NCBI GenBank assembly: GCA_017871115.1
Contig: JAFCIZ010000001.1
Coordinates: 3,763,501 to 3,827,500, forward strand
DNA from: Cunninghamella blakesleeana
Taxonomy: Eukaryota; Mucoromycota; Mucoromycetes; Mucorales; Cunninghamellaceae
Direction: 5' to 3'
DNA length: 64,000 nucleotides
Part shown: positions 27,472-37,383 of the stretch, piece after piece
Layout of the letters: each line of letters starts with the position of its first letter
Numbering within the stretch: the first letter of the stretch is position 1
Program-made: the position numbers and the translations under genes
The notes under the pieces: model-generated
What the model saw: only the letters and a program-made list of their open reading frames with translations
Told to the model about the DNA's origin: nothing
Database searches by the model: none

Positions 27472-28629
27472 ATGTCTTACGATTATACCGCGTTGGCTCA
27501 AGAACAACCTTTGCTCAAGCTCATTCCTAAACTCATTCCTTTTACTGGAGGTGAGCGTGAAGACTTTCGCCACTTCAGACAAATGCTGGAAACTTATTTA
27601 GAACTCACAAATACTACAAGTGACTCAAGAAAACTAGCCATATTAAGAACTCAAGTACACAAGTCTGCAAAAACTTATTTGGACTGTCTTAAGGATCAAT
27701 ACAAGGATTCTTTAACTTTTGATATTGTTATGTCGGCTTTTGAAACAAAATTCGTTACTGCTGAACTTTTAGAATCTTATAAATTAATGCTAAACGAAAT
27801 GAAACAAGGTACCGAGGAACATCCAAGGGACTTTTACTCAAGATTACAAGAAGTTGCTAGATTAGCTAAGAAAGAAGATGATGATATTATTCTTATGCGA
27901 TTCAGATATGGATTGAATCCTAATATTAGTAAACATTGCATTGCTCTTGCTTCTATAACTGCTGAACAATGGTTAAAAAATGCTGAAGCTTGGTGGTCAG
28001 CTAACAAATCAATGAATTATGGAATGATAAACAACCGTACAACTGAACATGAACAATTATTGTACTCTGGTTACGCTATGGATAGAAATACAATTGATAA
28101 TCCACATAATAATATTAATTCATTTAATGTTATGGAGTTTAGTAAAAACGAATCAGTTACAAATTTATCTTCAAACTCTGACCCAATAGTAAAACTCTTA
28201 GAACGATTGGTTCTTAATGTTGAGACTATGGAAAAGAATGTGAATGACAAAATTGAACAGATTCAGCATACTAAAAAACAAACTAAAAATAATGATAATA
28301 TGTCTAGTGATGATATAATCAAACTTGTACGTTCTGAATTAGCTAAATCTAATGGTCCAATTAATAATTCAAATAATAATAATTATAATAGACATAACAA
28401 TCAATACAACAATAAAAGATTCTATCGTCAACAACAGAAAAATCAAGATTATCATAATAATAATTATTATAATGATAAACAACCACCTCAACCTCAACAA
28501 TATAATGATTATTACAATTCAGTTCAGAACTTATCTAATTCTCAACAAGTTCCAATTCAACAATATCAACAACAGCAATCTCATCAACAATATAATCAAC
28601 AATATGATAACCAACAATCAAAAAACTAG
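27472..28629 (+). CDS. gag: B Gag
   Basis: 385 residues, homologous to A Gag. The core runs from about residue 20 to 185 (EDFRHFRQMLETYLEL, AKTYLDCLKDQ, LLESYKLMLNEMKQG, FYSRLQEVARLAKKEDDD, WLKNAEAWW). A coiled-coil-like segment (RLVLNVETMEKNVNDKIEQ) precedes a tail rich in Asn, Gln, Tyr and His. There is no zinc knuckle. The gene ends TCA AAA AAC TAG, the slippery site plus stop. It forms the particle shell. It shares the MSYDYT start with C2 Gag, so B and C are sister families. Confidence 0.93.
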   Translation: MSYDYTALAQEQPLLKLIPKLIPFTGGEREDFRHFRQMLETYLELTNTTSDSRKLAILRTQVHKSAKTYLDCLKDQYKDSLTFDIVMSAFETKFVTAELLESYKLMLNEMKQGTEEHPRDFYSRLQEVARLAKKEDDDIILMRFRYGLNPNISKHCIALASITAEQWLKNAEAWWSANKSMNYGMINNRTTEHEQLLYSGYAMDRNTIDNPHNNINSFNVMEFSKNESVTNLSSNSDPIVKLLERLVLNVETMEKNVNDKIEQIQHTKKQTKNNDNMSSDDIIKLVRSELAKSNGPINNSNNNNYNRHNNQYNNKRFYRQQQKNQDYHNNNYYNDKQPPQPQQYNDYYNSVQNLSNSQQVPIQQYQQQQSHQQYNQQYDNQQSKN

Positions 28630-28667
28630 ATAGGGCAATTGTTAATAATGGTCAATTGGCAGTCCCT
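28620..28667 (+). promoter_or_regulatory. -1 ribosomal frameshift signal, B gag-pol
   Basis: A_AAA_AAC at 28620-28626, stop TAG at 28627-28629, then AGGG (28632-28635) pairing with CCCT (28664-28667), and CAATTG (28636-28641) with CAATTG (28653-28658). The arms match element A, while loop and bulge bases differ. Confidence 0.88.
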
Positions 28668-31600
28668 GATAATAAATCCATTAATAAAAATAAACAACAA
28701 AATATAAATAACCAACAAAATATAAATAATCAACATCATATGGATACTCAACAAAAAATAAATAATACACAAAAAAATCAACAAAATACAAGTAATATGG
28801 ATAACCATCAAAACATGAATGTTTTATTAAATAATGAAGAAATAGAAGATGAATATAATTATGGACCGCATATAAATAATCATGATTTATATGCTGCAAG
28901 AATAGAAAAACCTCCTGTTGTTAAACATCATGAAACATCAGCAAAAACAAAAAGGGTTACAGAAAAATCAAGATCAGCTAAAAGAATCAGAATGGATGAT
29001 GAAATTACAGATAAAGATTTAGAAAAAGAAGAAATGATGGATGATATCGATATCGTTACACTTGATACAACAACTATTCCATCTAATCATAATAAAATAT
29101 CTGAAAATAATGATAAACCCAAAAGAAAAAGATCACCTCCTGCAACTATTGATATAGAATATGATATTATTAAAGATGTATTCAAACAAAAAGCTAACAT
29201 AGAAGTTGGAGATTTAATAAAATCATCACATCATTTAAGAAAACAACTATTAACAGCATGTAAACCTAAAAGAAGATCAGTAAAAAATAAATTGGATCAA
29301 CAAATAACAGAATCATCACACTTAAATACATTAGATAATGAAGATGTAATAACAACTGCAGCTTACACTAATTTAATTATAGAAAATAAAAAAGTCAAAG
29401 TATTAATTGATAGTGGAGCAGCTAAATCATGTATGTCAAAAGCAATGATGAAGCTATTAGGATTAGAAATAGATGCACCTTCTACTAACATATTTGTATT
29501 AGGAAATGGAACAAAACAACCAACCTTAGGTATTGTACATGATGTTAATATACAAGTAACACCTGATATAAATATACCGGTCAATATGGAAGTATTACCC
29601 AGATGTCCTGCCCATATAGTTCTTGGTAATAATTGGTTAAGTCATGTACAAGCTCTCCTTAATTTTAAAACAAGTACTCTAAAGGTTACATACAAACATA
29701 AAATAGCTGAACTACCTATTATATTTCTAAAATCAACTGATAGACCACTCATATCAATTAAATCTATTAATGGAAATTATCAACAAGACAACAAGATTGC
29801 AATTAATGAAAAAGAAACTTTAGATGAAAGTGATACTGATATAACAGACCTTGAAACAGATGAAGAAGAATGGGAACATGATGAACATTCTGACGAAGAT
29901 GAAGATGATTATTATAATATTACAACAATAGAAAATAATTTAAAAATACAACAAGATGATGATACAACAACTATTACAACAGGAAAAGATGGATTAACTG
30001 TACCACCGTATTCAATATGTCAAATACAAATCGATTCTAATAAAGATATACATACAACTACAAGCAACATATTAAATGAATCAAAAATAAAAAATAATTA
30101 TGATCACACAACAATAAATTTAATTAATAAGTCTGATAATAATATGGATCTACCACCTAATCAAATCATTAGTGAATTTTTTAATTTAGATGAAAATGGG
30201 AATAATGAAGGTATAGAAGGATACAATTTAGTAGACCAGCTTAGTCCATATAAAACATATATAGAATTTAATAATATTGAAACAGATATTAAAGAAGACA
30301 CTTTGGATGAATCTTTTAAAAATAAACTACAACTTGGAAATATACCAATGGAATACAAAATAAAATTTTGGAAATTAATACAACAATATCAGGATGTATT
30401 CGATTGGAATAATGACAAGATGGGACATACTACTCTTCTTGAACATGAAATAATACTAAAACAAGATGCAATGCCAATACGACATAGACCTTATCGTATG
30501 AGCCCTATGGAACAAGAATATTTAAAATCAGAATTGGATCGTTTATGTGAACTTGGAATAATCAAACCAGCTAACACTCCTTATACTGCTCCCATAATTT
30601 TAGTCAAAAAGAAGAATGGTGATTATAGAATGGTAGTTGATTATAGAAAGCTTAATGCTCAAACTAAAGTAGATGCATATCCTTTACCAAGAATAGATGA
30701 CTTAATTGATGAAATTGGTGTATCAAGAATATTTTCTGCTTTGGATCTTAGATCAGGGTTCCATCAAGTACCTATGAAAGAAAATAGTAAAGAATTAACT
30801 GGTTTTGTCACCAAGTTTGGAACTTATCAATATGAAATGTTACCTATGGGTTTAGTAAATAGTCCAGCTACCTTTCAACGTTTAATAGATATATGTTTTA
30901 AAACTATGATCAATAGATGCTTAGTAGCATATATTGATGATCTTAATGTACACTCGAATAATTTGGATCAACATCTATTGGATTTAGAAGAATTATTTAA
31001 ATGTGCAAGACTTGGCGGATTACTATTTAATATTGAAAAATGTGTATTCTTTAAAGATGAATTGAAGTTCCTTGGATATATAATCACTAAAGATGGAATA
31101 AAAACTGATCCTACAAAAATAGAAAAAGTAAAGAATTATCCTATACCAACTACAGTCAAGCAAATAAGAGGATTTATTGGATTAGCTTCTTATTATAGAA
31201 GATTTATACAAAACTTTGCAGCTATTGCTAGACCATTACATAATGTCACTAAAACAAAAAAGAAAATACCTTGGACTGCGGAAACAACAAAATCTTTTGA
31301 ATTATTAAAACAAAAATTAACTGAAGCACCTATATTGAAAAGGGCTGATTATAACAAACCATTTATTATCGTTTGTGATGCTTCTACTGATGGACTTGGA
31401 ACTATATTATCACAATTGGATGAAGAAGGTCTAGAACATCCTGTTATATATGCCAGTCGTGGTTTAAAAGAAAGTGAAGCAAATTATAGTGCAACTAAGT
31501 TAGAATGTTTGGCTCTTATATGGAGTTTGCAAATTTTTAGACCATATTTACTTGGGAAAAAATTTACAGTATTATCAGATCACTCTCCACTCAAATGGCT

Positions 31601-31733
31601 TATTAAATCACCAAAACCTACTGGTATGGTAGCTCGTTGGATCACTTATTTAGCAGATTATGAATTTGAAGTTATATATAGAAGTGGTAAAAAACAACAA
31701 TCGGCTGATTTTCTCTCAAGACTTGGTTATTAA
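28620..31733 (+). CDS. pol: B Pol: protease, reverse transcriptase, RNase H
   Basis: Read from the slippery site, as no ATG opens the frame. The N-terminal 200 residues are Asn/Gln-rich and basic. The protease active site is the canonical LIDSGAAKSCMS (about residue 262). An acidic linker follows. Reverse transcriptase shows YRMVVDYRKLN, LDLRSGFHQVP and YIDDLNVHS. RNase H has FIIVCDASTDGLG, ATKLECLALIW and VLSDHSPLKW, ending ADFLSRLGY. Integrase is absent from this ORF. Domain sizes are normal for Ty3/gypsy. The stop is directly followed by an oligo-A run. It reverse transcribes the element RNA. Confidence 0.93.
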   Translation, partial: KKLDRAIVNNGQLAVPDNKSINKNKQQNINNQQNINNQHHMDTQQKINNTQKNQQNTSNMDNHQNMNVLLNNEEIEDEYNYGPHINNHDLYAARIEKPPVVKHHETSAKTKRVTEKSRSAKRIRMDDEITDKDLEKEEMMDDIDIVTLDTTTIPSNHNKISENNDKPKRKRSPPATIDIEYDIIKDVFKQKANIEVGDLIKSSHHLRKQLLTACKPKRRSVKNKLDQQITESSHLNTLDNEDVITTAAYTNLIIENKKVKVLIDSGAAKSCMSKAMMKLLGLEIDAPSTNIFVLGNGTKQPTLGIVHDVNIQVTPDINIPVNMEVLPRCPAHIVLGNNWLSHVQALLNFKTSTLKVTYKHKIAELPIIFLKSTDRPLISIKSINGNYQQDNKIAINEKETLDESDTDITDLETDEEEWEHDEHSDEDEDDYYNITTIENNLKIQQDDDTTTITTGKDGLTVPPYSICQIQIDSNKDIHTTTSNILNESKIKNNYDHTTINLINKSDNNMDLPPNQIISEFFNLDENGNNEGIEGYNLVDQLSPYKTYIEFNNIETDIKEDTLDESFKNKLQLGNIPMEYKIKFWKLIQQYQDVFDWNNDKMGHTTLLEHEIILKQDAMPIRHRPYRMSPMEQEYLKSELDRLCELGIIKPANTPYTAPIILVKKKNGDYRMVVDYRKLNAQTKVDAYPLPRIDDLIDEIGVSRIFSALDLRSGFHQVPMKENSKELTGFVTKFGTYQYEMLPMGLVNSPATFQRLIDICFKTMINRCLVAYIDDLNVHSNNLDQHLLDLEELFKCARLGGLLFNIEKCVFFKDELKFLGYIITKDGIKTDPTKIEKVKNYPIPTTVKQIRGFIGLASYYRRFIQNFAAIARPLHNVTKTKKKIPWTAETTKSFELLKQKLTEAPILKRADYNKPFIIVCDASTDGLGTILSQLDEEGLEHPVIYASRGLKESEANYSATKLECLALIWSLQIFRPYLLGKKFTVLSDHSPLKWLIKSPKPTGMVARWITYLADYEFEVIYRSGKKQQSADFLSRLGY

Positions 31734-32370
31734 AAAAAAAAAAATACATATATATATATATAAAATATAAAAAAAAAAAAAAAAAAAAAGAAATAATAAA
31801 TGAATAAATATATTTTATACAACAAGCGTCCAAGACGATTGAAGACGTTAAAAGCTAATCCAACAAATTAATATCAAGATTTTTATTTTTATTATCACAA
31901 TAGTTTATTTCATACAACAAGCGTCCAAGACGATTGAAGACGTTAAAAGCTAATCTATTAACATAACATTATATTATTAACAATTATTTTACATTTATTT
32001 TTATTGGTTTTACAACAAATTTTATACAACAATATTATTCAAACAATTTTTATATAATACAACAATTATTTTTAATCAACAATATATATATAGTCAAAAA
32101 AAAAAAAACAATAACACACAACTTATAAATTATTTAATACAACAAACGTCCAAAGACGATTGAAGACGTAAAAAGCTATACTCACACCATACAATCAACA
32201 TATATATCACTTAATAACAACTTTTTACCTATCTTAATTCAACAAAATCAACAAAAAAAAAAAAAAATTATAATATCAGTTATCAAAAAAAAAAATAAGC
32301 TAGTAACACAAAAAAAAAAAATTAGTAAACAATAACATCAACACACCTATCAAAAATTTAATTACTTAGT
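31734..32370 (+). promoter_or_regulatory. B pol-int spacer with three conserved hairpins
   Basis: 637 nt, A-rich, with three hairpins at 31827-31847, 31922-31942 and 32147-32168. Each pairs CGTC with GACG and CAA with TTG, keeps an unpaired AA on the 3' side, and is followed by AAAAGCTA. Each is preceded by ACAAC or ACAA. No ORF bridges the spacer, and the integrase is in a different frame from pol. Confidence 0.72.
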
Positions 32371-33690
32371 ATGGATCAACAATTAATAGATAATATGAAG
32401 CAATATTTAGTCACTTTAAAACTACCAAACAACATTACACCAAAAGAAAAAAGATATATACAACGAAATTCACATAACTTTGTGGTACGATCAAATCAAT
32501 TATATAAATATAATATAGAACATCAAACATTAAGAAAAGTCCTAAATAAAACACAAGCTATGGAAGTTTTATTTATGTGTCACCAACATCCTTTAGGAGG
32601 TCACCTCGGTTATCATAATACTTTATATAAGGTATCAACTAGATATTATTGGAATGCTATGGCTAAAGATATACAAGAATATGTTAAAAAATGTAAAAGA
32701 TGTCAAACTACTGGACCTAAGAAATTAAACGAATTTTTATATCCTGTTCCTGTGAAATCAAAACCTTTCGAACAATGGGGAATTGATGTCAAGCATGTTC
32801 CAACGTCTAAAAGTGGATATCGTTACGTTATAGCCGCTATTGACTATCTTACTAAATGGGTGGAGGCACGAGCACTTAAATATCAATCAACTTCGGAAAT
32901 TGCTTTATTTATATATGAAGAAATTATATGTAGGCATGGTACGCCTCATCTTATTATATCGGATAATGGTACTCCTTTTATTAGTGACTTAATCAATAAA
33001 GTTTGTAGACAATATAATATTCATCATAATACTATTACTGTTGGAAATTCTCAAGCTAATGGATTAATAGAAAGATTTAATTCAACACTTGGATCAATTA
33101 TCAAAAAGATTGCAACAACAGAAAAGGGATTATGGGATCAATATTTACCATCTGTATTATTTTCCTATCGCACAATAAAACAAAATTCAACAAAACAATC
33201 TCCATTTTATTTAACATATGGTTACATTCCAAAGACTCCTTTTGATCATATAGACACAATAGTAGATTTTAACTCTTATAACTTTGAAAATCAGATAATG
33301 CTCAGAACAAAAAAGGAAATTACTGCACTAAATCTAATAAGACAACAATCAGCAGAAAAAATCAAAAAGTCGCAAGAAAACCAGAAAAAGGCAATAGATA
33401 AGAAAGTAAATAAACGAGACCGCGAATGGAAACCAGCTTTTAGAATTGGTGAAATAGTAACCTTATATACAGGAATACAATCAAACTCATGGTCAGGTAA
33501 AATATCGGATATGTGGCAAGGAAGGTATACTATACATCAATCTTTAGGAAAAGGTACCTATTTGATTAAATCTCTAGACTCTAATAACATAAGAATAAAG
33601 CGTGTACATGGAAACCGACTCAAATTATTACAAATGCCAGATGTATATTGGAATACACATGTATCTAAAACTTATGGAATTGATCTATAA
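32371..33690 (+). CDS. B integrase (separate ORF)
   Basis: 439 residues. The zinc domain has CHQHPLGGHLGYH and CKRCQ. The core has GIDVKHVPTS (D), IISDNGTPF (D) and ANGLIERFNS (E), with 35 residues between the second D and E. The C-terminal region holds FRIGEIVTLYTGIQSNSWSGK, SLGKGTYLIKS and KRVHGNRLKLL. There is no chromodomain. It starts with its own ATG after a long spacer and is in a different frame from pol (frames 1 and 0), so it needs its own initiation or a processed RNA. It differs from the D copy by one Lys/Arg change. It inserts element cDNA into target DNA, here with 4-bp target duplications. Confidence 0.93.
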   Translation: MDQQLIDNMKQYLVTLKLPNNITPKEKRYIQRNSHNFVVRSNQLYKYNIEHQTLRKVLNKTQAMEVLFMCHQHPLGGHLGYHNTLYKVSTRYYWNAMAKDIQEYVKKCKRCQTTGPKKLNEFLYPVPVKSKPFEQWGIDVKHVPTSKSGYRYVIAAIDYLTKWVEARALKYQSTSEIALFIYEEIICRHGTPHLIISDNGTPFISDLINKVCRQYNIHHNTITVGNSQANGLIERFNSTLGSIIKKIATTEKGLWDQYLPSVLFSYRTIKQNSTKQSPFYLTYGYIPKTPFDHIDTIVDFNSYNFENQIMLRTKKEITALNLIRQQSAEKIKKSQENQKKAIDKKVNKRDREWKPAFRIGEIVTLYTGIQSNSWSGKISDMWQGRYTIHQSLGKGTYLIKSLDSNNIRIKRVHGNRLKLLQMPDVYWNTHVSKTYGIDL

Positions 33691-33996
33691 AAAAAAAAAA
33701 AAAAAATTTACATATAAATAAAATAAAATAAAATAAGATAAAAGAAAATTTTTTTTAAAAAAAAAAAAAAAAACAAATACAATCAAAAAAAAAAAATAAC
33801 AGCAATAATAATAATAAATAAATAAATAAAAATAATTATAAAGATAAAGAAATATTTAGATAGATATATGATAATTACAAAAAAAACAATTTATATAAAT
33901 ATCAAAAAAAAAAAAAAAAATTATTTCAAAAAAAAAAAATATTTACAATATAAACATATCTCACTTATTTTTATACAATTCAAGCATTATACAAGA

Positions 33997-34527
33997 ATGG
34001 ATCTACCTTTTAATTTTAACAGACCTTCTGTGGATCAAGATCCCATCTATGAAGAAGTTCTTGCAGCCTTTACAGAAAATCTCTCGGAAATTGAACTTTT
34101 GAAACTCTTTATCAAGTATTCCTACCATATGTATGTAGATGATCACCATCGTGTAATTGAAATACAAAAGAGTATGCAAGAAAATTATGCCAAGCATATT
34201 TTACCTAACGTGGTCAAGCTTCTTCATACATCCTTGGGAAAACCAACCAATCTTGGTGAATTAATTAATTATCGACGTGAACGTATGGAATTACTCAATG
34301 AGTTGTTAAGTCCTTTGGCTAAACCTCGTTTTAACCAAGTTTTTTATAAAAAATTACGTAAAGAAGATCCTTGGGGAAAGGATACTATTCTCATGGAACA
34401 AGAAGAAAATGATGTGGAAGTTCCTATGACTTTTGTCGGTGTCGCTAATGACAATAATAACGATGGAGGTCCATCTTCTCCTGGTGGTGAGGGTGTCGCG
34501 CAGGATAATGATCCTACCGGTGTTTAA
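33997..34527 (+). CDS. B ORF4, unknown protein ending in the LTR
   Basis: 176 residues from MDLPFNFNRP. An in-frame upstream extension to 33868 is Lys-rich low complexity, and the D copy starts at the same ATG, so I use this start. I do not recognise the protein. It has an acidic N-terminus, LFIKYSYHMYVDD, and a basic helix YRRERMELLNELLSP with a following FNQVFYKKLRKEDPW. The tail is acidic and Gly-rich with DGGPSSPGG. The last 11 codons lie in the 3' LTR, and the purine-rich GGTGGTGAGGG just before the LTR is the likely plus-strand primer site. It is homologous to the ORF4 of A and C by the helix plus W pattern. Confidence 0.78.
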   Translation: MDLPFNFNRPSVDQDPIYEEVLAAFTENLSEIELLKLFIKYSYHMYVDDHHRVIEIQKSMQENYAKHILPNVVKLLHTSLGKPTNLGELINYRRERMELLNELLSPLAKPRFNQVFYKKLRKEDPWGKDTILMEQEENDVEVPMTFVGVANDNNNDGGPSSPGGEGVAQDNDPTGV

Positions 34528-35298
34528 AAAAATTTTTTAACTTTTGTTTTAATTGGTCAAGCTCACATCCACAACCGCACATCCACAGACGCACATCCAC
34601 AACCGCACATCCACAGACGCACATCCACAACCGCACATCCACAGACGCACATCCACAGACGCACATCCACAGACGCACATCCACAGATGTACATCCACAA
34701 CCGCACATCCTTGACCGTATGACTTCTTTCTCTCTCTCTCTAAAATAAAATTTTGTTTTAATATAAATAGGAAAGAATATTTTTCTTTCTCTTTTGTTTT
34801 TTTTTACTTTGTCAAATATAAATGTCAAATTTTTAAGATAATATTTTATATAATAAATATTTTATTTGTCCAAACCAATTTTTATTTTTATTTTATTTTA
34901 ACTTTATACTAATTTCTTAATTGAAATCATATTTATTACTATAACAGATATATTTTTATTTCTTAAGTGAAATCTCTATTTTTATTTATATACAACATAT
35001 ATAAACTTTTATATTTTATTTTTTAATTTTATTATTACTTTATTTGATTATTACTCTTTTTATATAATAATCTATTCTCTGACTTTTAAATTCATTTGCA
35101 TATACTTTTGAATTTTTTTTAAATATTTTTATTTTTTTTATCCTTTTATTTTTTTTTACTTTTACGTTATATTAAGTCGTTCTACTTACAAAACAAGAAC
35201 TGGTGCTCACTGGAATTATCTTATTTATAATTAATATAAATACAAACTCTCTTATTTTATTTTAACAAAAATAACTCTTACCAAAAACACACACAACA
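34494..35298 (+). repeat. B 3' LTR
   Basis: 805 bp. I see no difference from the 5' LTR, including the number of 14-bp units. It ends ACACAACA followed by the CTGG target duplication and the rest of the B' LTR. Confidence 0.93.
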
Positions 35299-35427
35299 CT
35301 GGAATTATCTTATTTATAATTAATATAAATACAAACTCTCTTATTTTATTTTAACAAAAATAACTCTTACCAAAAACACACACAACACTTATTTTATTTT
35401 AACAAAAATAACTCTTACCAAAAACAC
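35299..35427 (+). repeat. B' LTR tail (35299-35387) and base LTR piece 2 (35392-35427)
   Basis: The first part completes the B' LTR interrupted by B and is followed by the second CTTA copy. The rest continues the base LTR tail up to AAAACAC, where A2 inserted. ACAC (35424-35427) is the A2 target duplication. Confidence 0.85.
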
Positions 35428-36062
35428 TGTTATGAAGTGGATTCGTTTGGATCACTTCAAAAACGGTGTTTAAATTTTAAACCTTATTTTATACTTTTAC
35501 CTTTCATGGGAAGATAAAAAGTTTATATATTACTTTTACTTTCTCTTGGAAGATAAAAAGTTCTATACTTTTACCTTCTCTCAGAAGATAAAAAGTCAAA
35601 CCTTATTTCTAAAAAATAGTATAAATACTCGACATTTTTATTTTTATTTTTGAAAAATCAGTTAATTTGAAATAAAGATTTATATATATTAAATTCTCTT
35701 AACTCATCTTTTTAGCTAAAGATTATATTTACTTTATATTAATATTGTTGATTACTATCCAATATTACTTTATATTATTTTATTATAATAATCGTTGATC
35801 TTTATCCGATATTATATTTATTTTATTTTAATTTTATTACTTTGTCTATATAATTGTTGATCTTTATCCAATTATATAATTTATTTTATTTTATTTTATT
35901 ATTTTAATTTTATTTTAAATTATCAATCTAAACTAAGTTGTATCTACTTATAAAACAAGATACTGGTGCTCACTGACAACTAAACTAAACTATAAAACTA
36001 TCTACTTTCCAAAACTATAAAAGGAAATTCTATTTTTCAAACAACCAAAAATTTACACAACA
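35428..36062 (+). repeat. A2 5' LTR
   Basis: 635 bp with the ORF4 end, three ACTTTT...AAAAAGT hairpins, the TATA box AGTATAAATACTCG, and the TGGTGCTCACTG block at 35964-35975. Confidence 0.92.
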
Positions 36063-36067
36063 TATTT

Positions 36068-36085
36068 TGGTGCTCACTGGCGGGG
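36068..36085 (+). other. A2 primer-binding site
   Basis: TGGTGCTCACTGGCGGGG, 5 nt after the LTR and 104 nt after the matching block inside the LTR. Confidence 0.75.
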
Positions 36086-36237
36086 ATAATACTAAAAACC
36101 GGGGAAACACTAATTATCAAGGAATAACTAAATCTATAAAAGAATATAATCAAGAATACTTAAATTCAAGTTAAACAACTACTTTAAAAATATACAAACT
36201 TTATCATCCTATTTCAAAAACTTATCTTTATATTCCA

Positions 36238-37344
36238 ATGGAAAATCCACAAAAATCAAGTATCGAGCAAACCGCGTTGGAAAATCATGATCATCACCAT
36301 GATCCTAACCTTGCTGCTAAGCTGAAGCTTAATCTTTTAACTTTTTCAGGTTCTGATGACGAAGACTTTCGTTATTTTGAAAAGTCCTTGGAAAATTATT
36401 TTAAATTATCTAGAGTTGGTATGGATAGAAGGGCAATTATCTTGAAGGTGCAATTGTCTGGTCCTGCTGAATTCTATTTTGAACAATTAGAACAAGATCC
36501 TAATATGGCTAATGATTATCAAAAATTGATGAATGCTTTAAGGGAAAAGTATGTCACCAAAGAATTGATATTATCATACGAAATTGCACTTGGTACTATT
36601 AAACAAGGCAATGACGAAAGACCAAAGAACTTTTTGGCACGTATCCAAGAAATGGCAAGATTGGCACAATTGAAGGATGACCATATTATATTGATGAGAT
36701 TCCGTGCTGGTTTAAAAGAAGAAATCAGAATACACTGTATGGATCAAGGTGCTGAAACATTGAATCAATGGTATAACTATGCTGAAAATTGGTGGAAGAC
36801 AAGACATATACAATCATTACCATCTGTATGTAATCTTACCAATGCTAATAGATTTGCTGGAGGCCATAAAAAGAAGTCAAATAATAATTATGGTGATCAT
36901 AATGGCAATATATCATTAAATACAGCTGAACATGTTGATGGAGAATCTGCATTCATGCAAAAACTTTTAGGTCATATGGAAAAATTGATAAACACCAAAT
37001 TGGAAGACAAAAGAGGTTCGTACAATAACCAAAGAAACAACAACAATAATACTCGTAACAACCAAACATATAATGGACCTAATAATTACAACAGAAATAA
37101 TAATCAAAAATACAGAAATAATCAGTATAACAATTATCGTCAATATAATAATAATAATAACAACAACAATAATCATAATTATAACAATCAATATTTACCT
37201 GAAGATAATTATAACAACAGAGATTATTATTACCAAGGAAATCAAATGCAGAAATATAATAATTATAATCCACAACAAAATAATTATAATAATCCACCAA
37301 ATAATAATCAAAACAACACACCAGTTAATGGTTCAAAAAACTAA
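36238..37344 (+). CDS. gag: A2 Gag
   Basis: 368 residues, the particle-forming protein. The core is the same as in A1, with Ile for Met in EEIRIHCMD and Ser for Leu in RHIQSLPS. The Asn/Tyr-rich tail is 10 residues shorter than in A1 through loss of repeat units, which shows this low-complexity tail is length-tolerant. There is no zinc knuckle. It ends TCA AAA AAC TAA at the frameshift site. Confidence 0.93.
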   Translation: MENPQKSSIEQTALENHDHHHDPNLAAKLKLNLLTFSGSDDEDFRYFEKSLENYFKLSRVGMDRRAIILKVQLSGPAEFYFEQLEQDPNMANDYQKLMNALREKYVTKELILSYEIALGTIKQGNDERPKNFLARIQEMARLAQLKDDHIILMRFRAGLKEEIRIHCMDQGAETLNQWYNYAENWWKTRHIQSLPSVCNLTNANRFAGGHKKKSNNNYGDHNGNISLNTAEHVDGESAFMQKLLGHMEKLINTKLEDKRGSYNNQRNNNNNTRNNQTYNGPNNYNRNNNQKYRNNQYNNYRQYNNNNNNNNNHNYNNQYLPEDNYNNRDYYYQGNQMQKYNNYNPQQNNYNNPPNNNQNNTPVNGSKN

Positions 37345-37383
37345 ATAGGGCAATTGTAACAGATGGTCAATTGGGAATCCCTA
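37335..37383 (+). promoter_or_regulatory. -1 ribosomal frameshift signal, A2 gag-pol
   Basis: A_AAA_AAC at 37335-37341, stop TAA at 37342-37344, then the TAGGG-CAATTG / CAATTG-GGAAT-CCCTA stem as in A1. The loop differs at two bases (GTAACAG for GTTACAG), but the stem is kept. Confidence 0.88.

Larger units (their letters stand above)
26522..35298 (+). mobile_element. Ty3/gypsy element B, complete and recent
   Basis: An 8777-bp element with 805-bp LTRs that look identical by eye and the 4-bp target duplication CTGG (26518-26521 and 35299-35302). Gag, pol, integrase and ORF4 are all open. It is inserted in the B' LTR within the conserved CACTGG block. Identical LTRs mean recent transposition. 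Confidence 0.95.
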
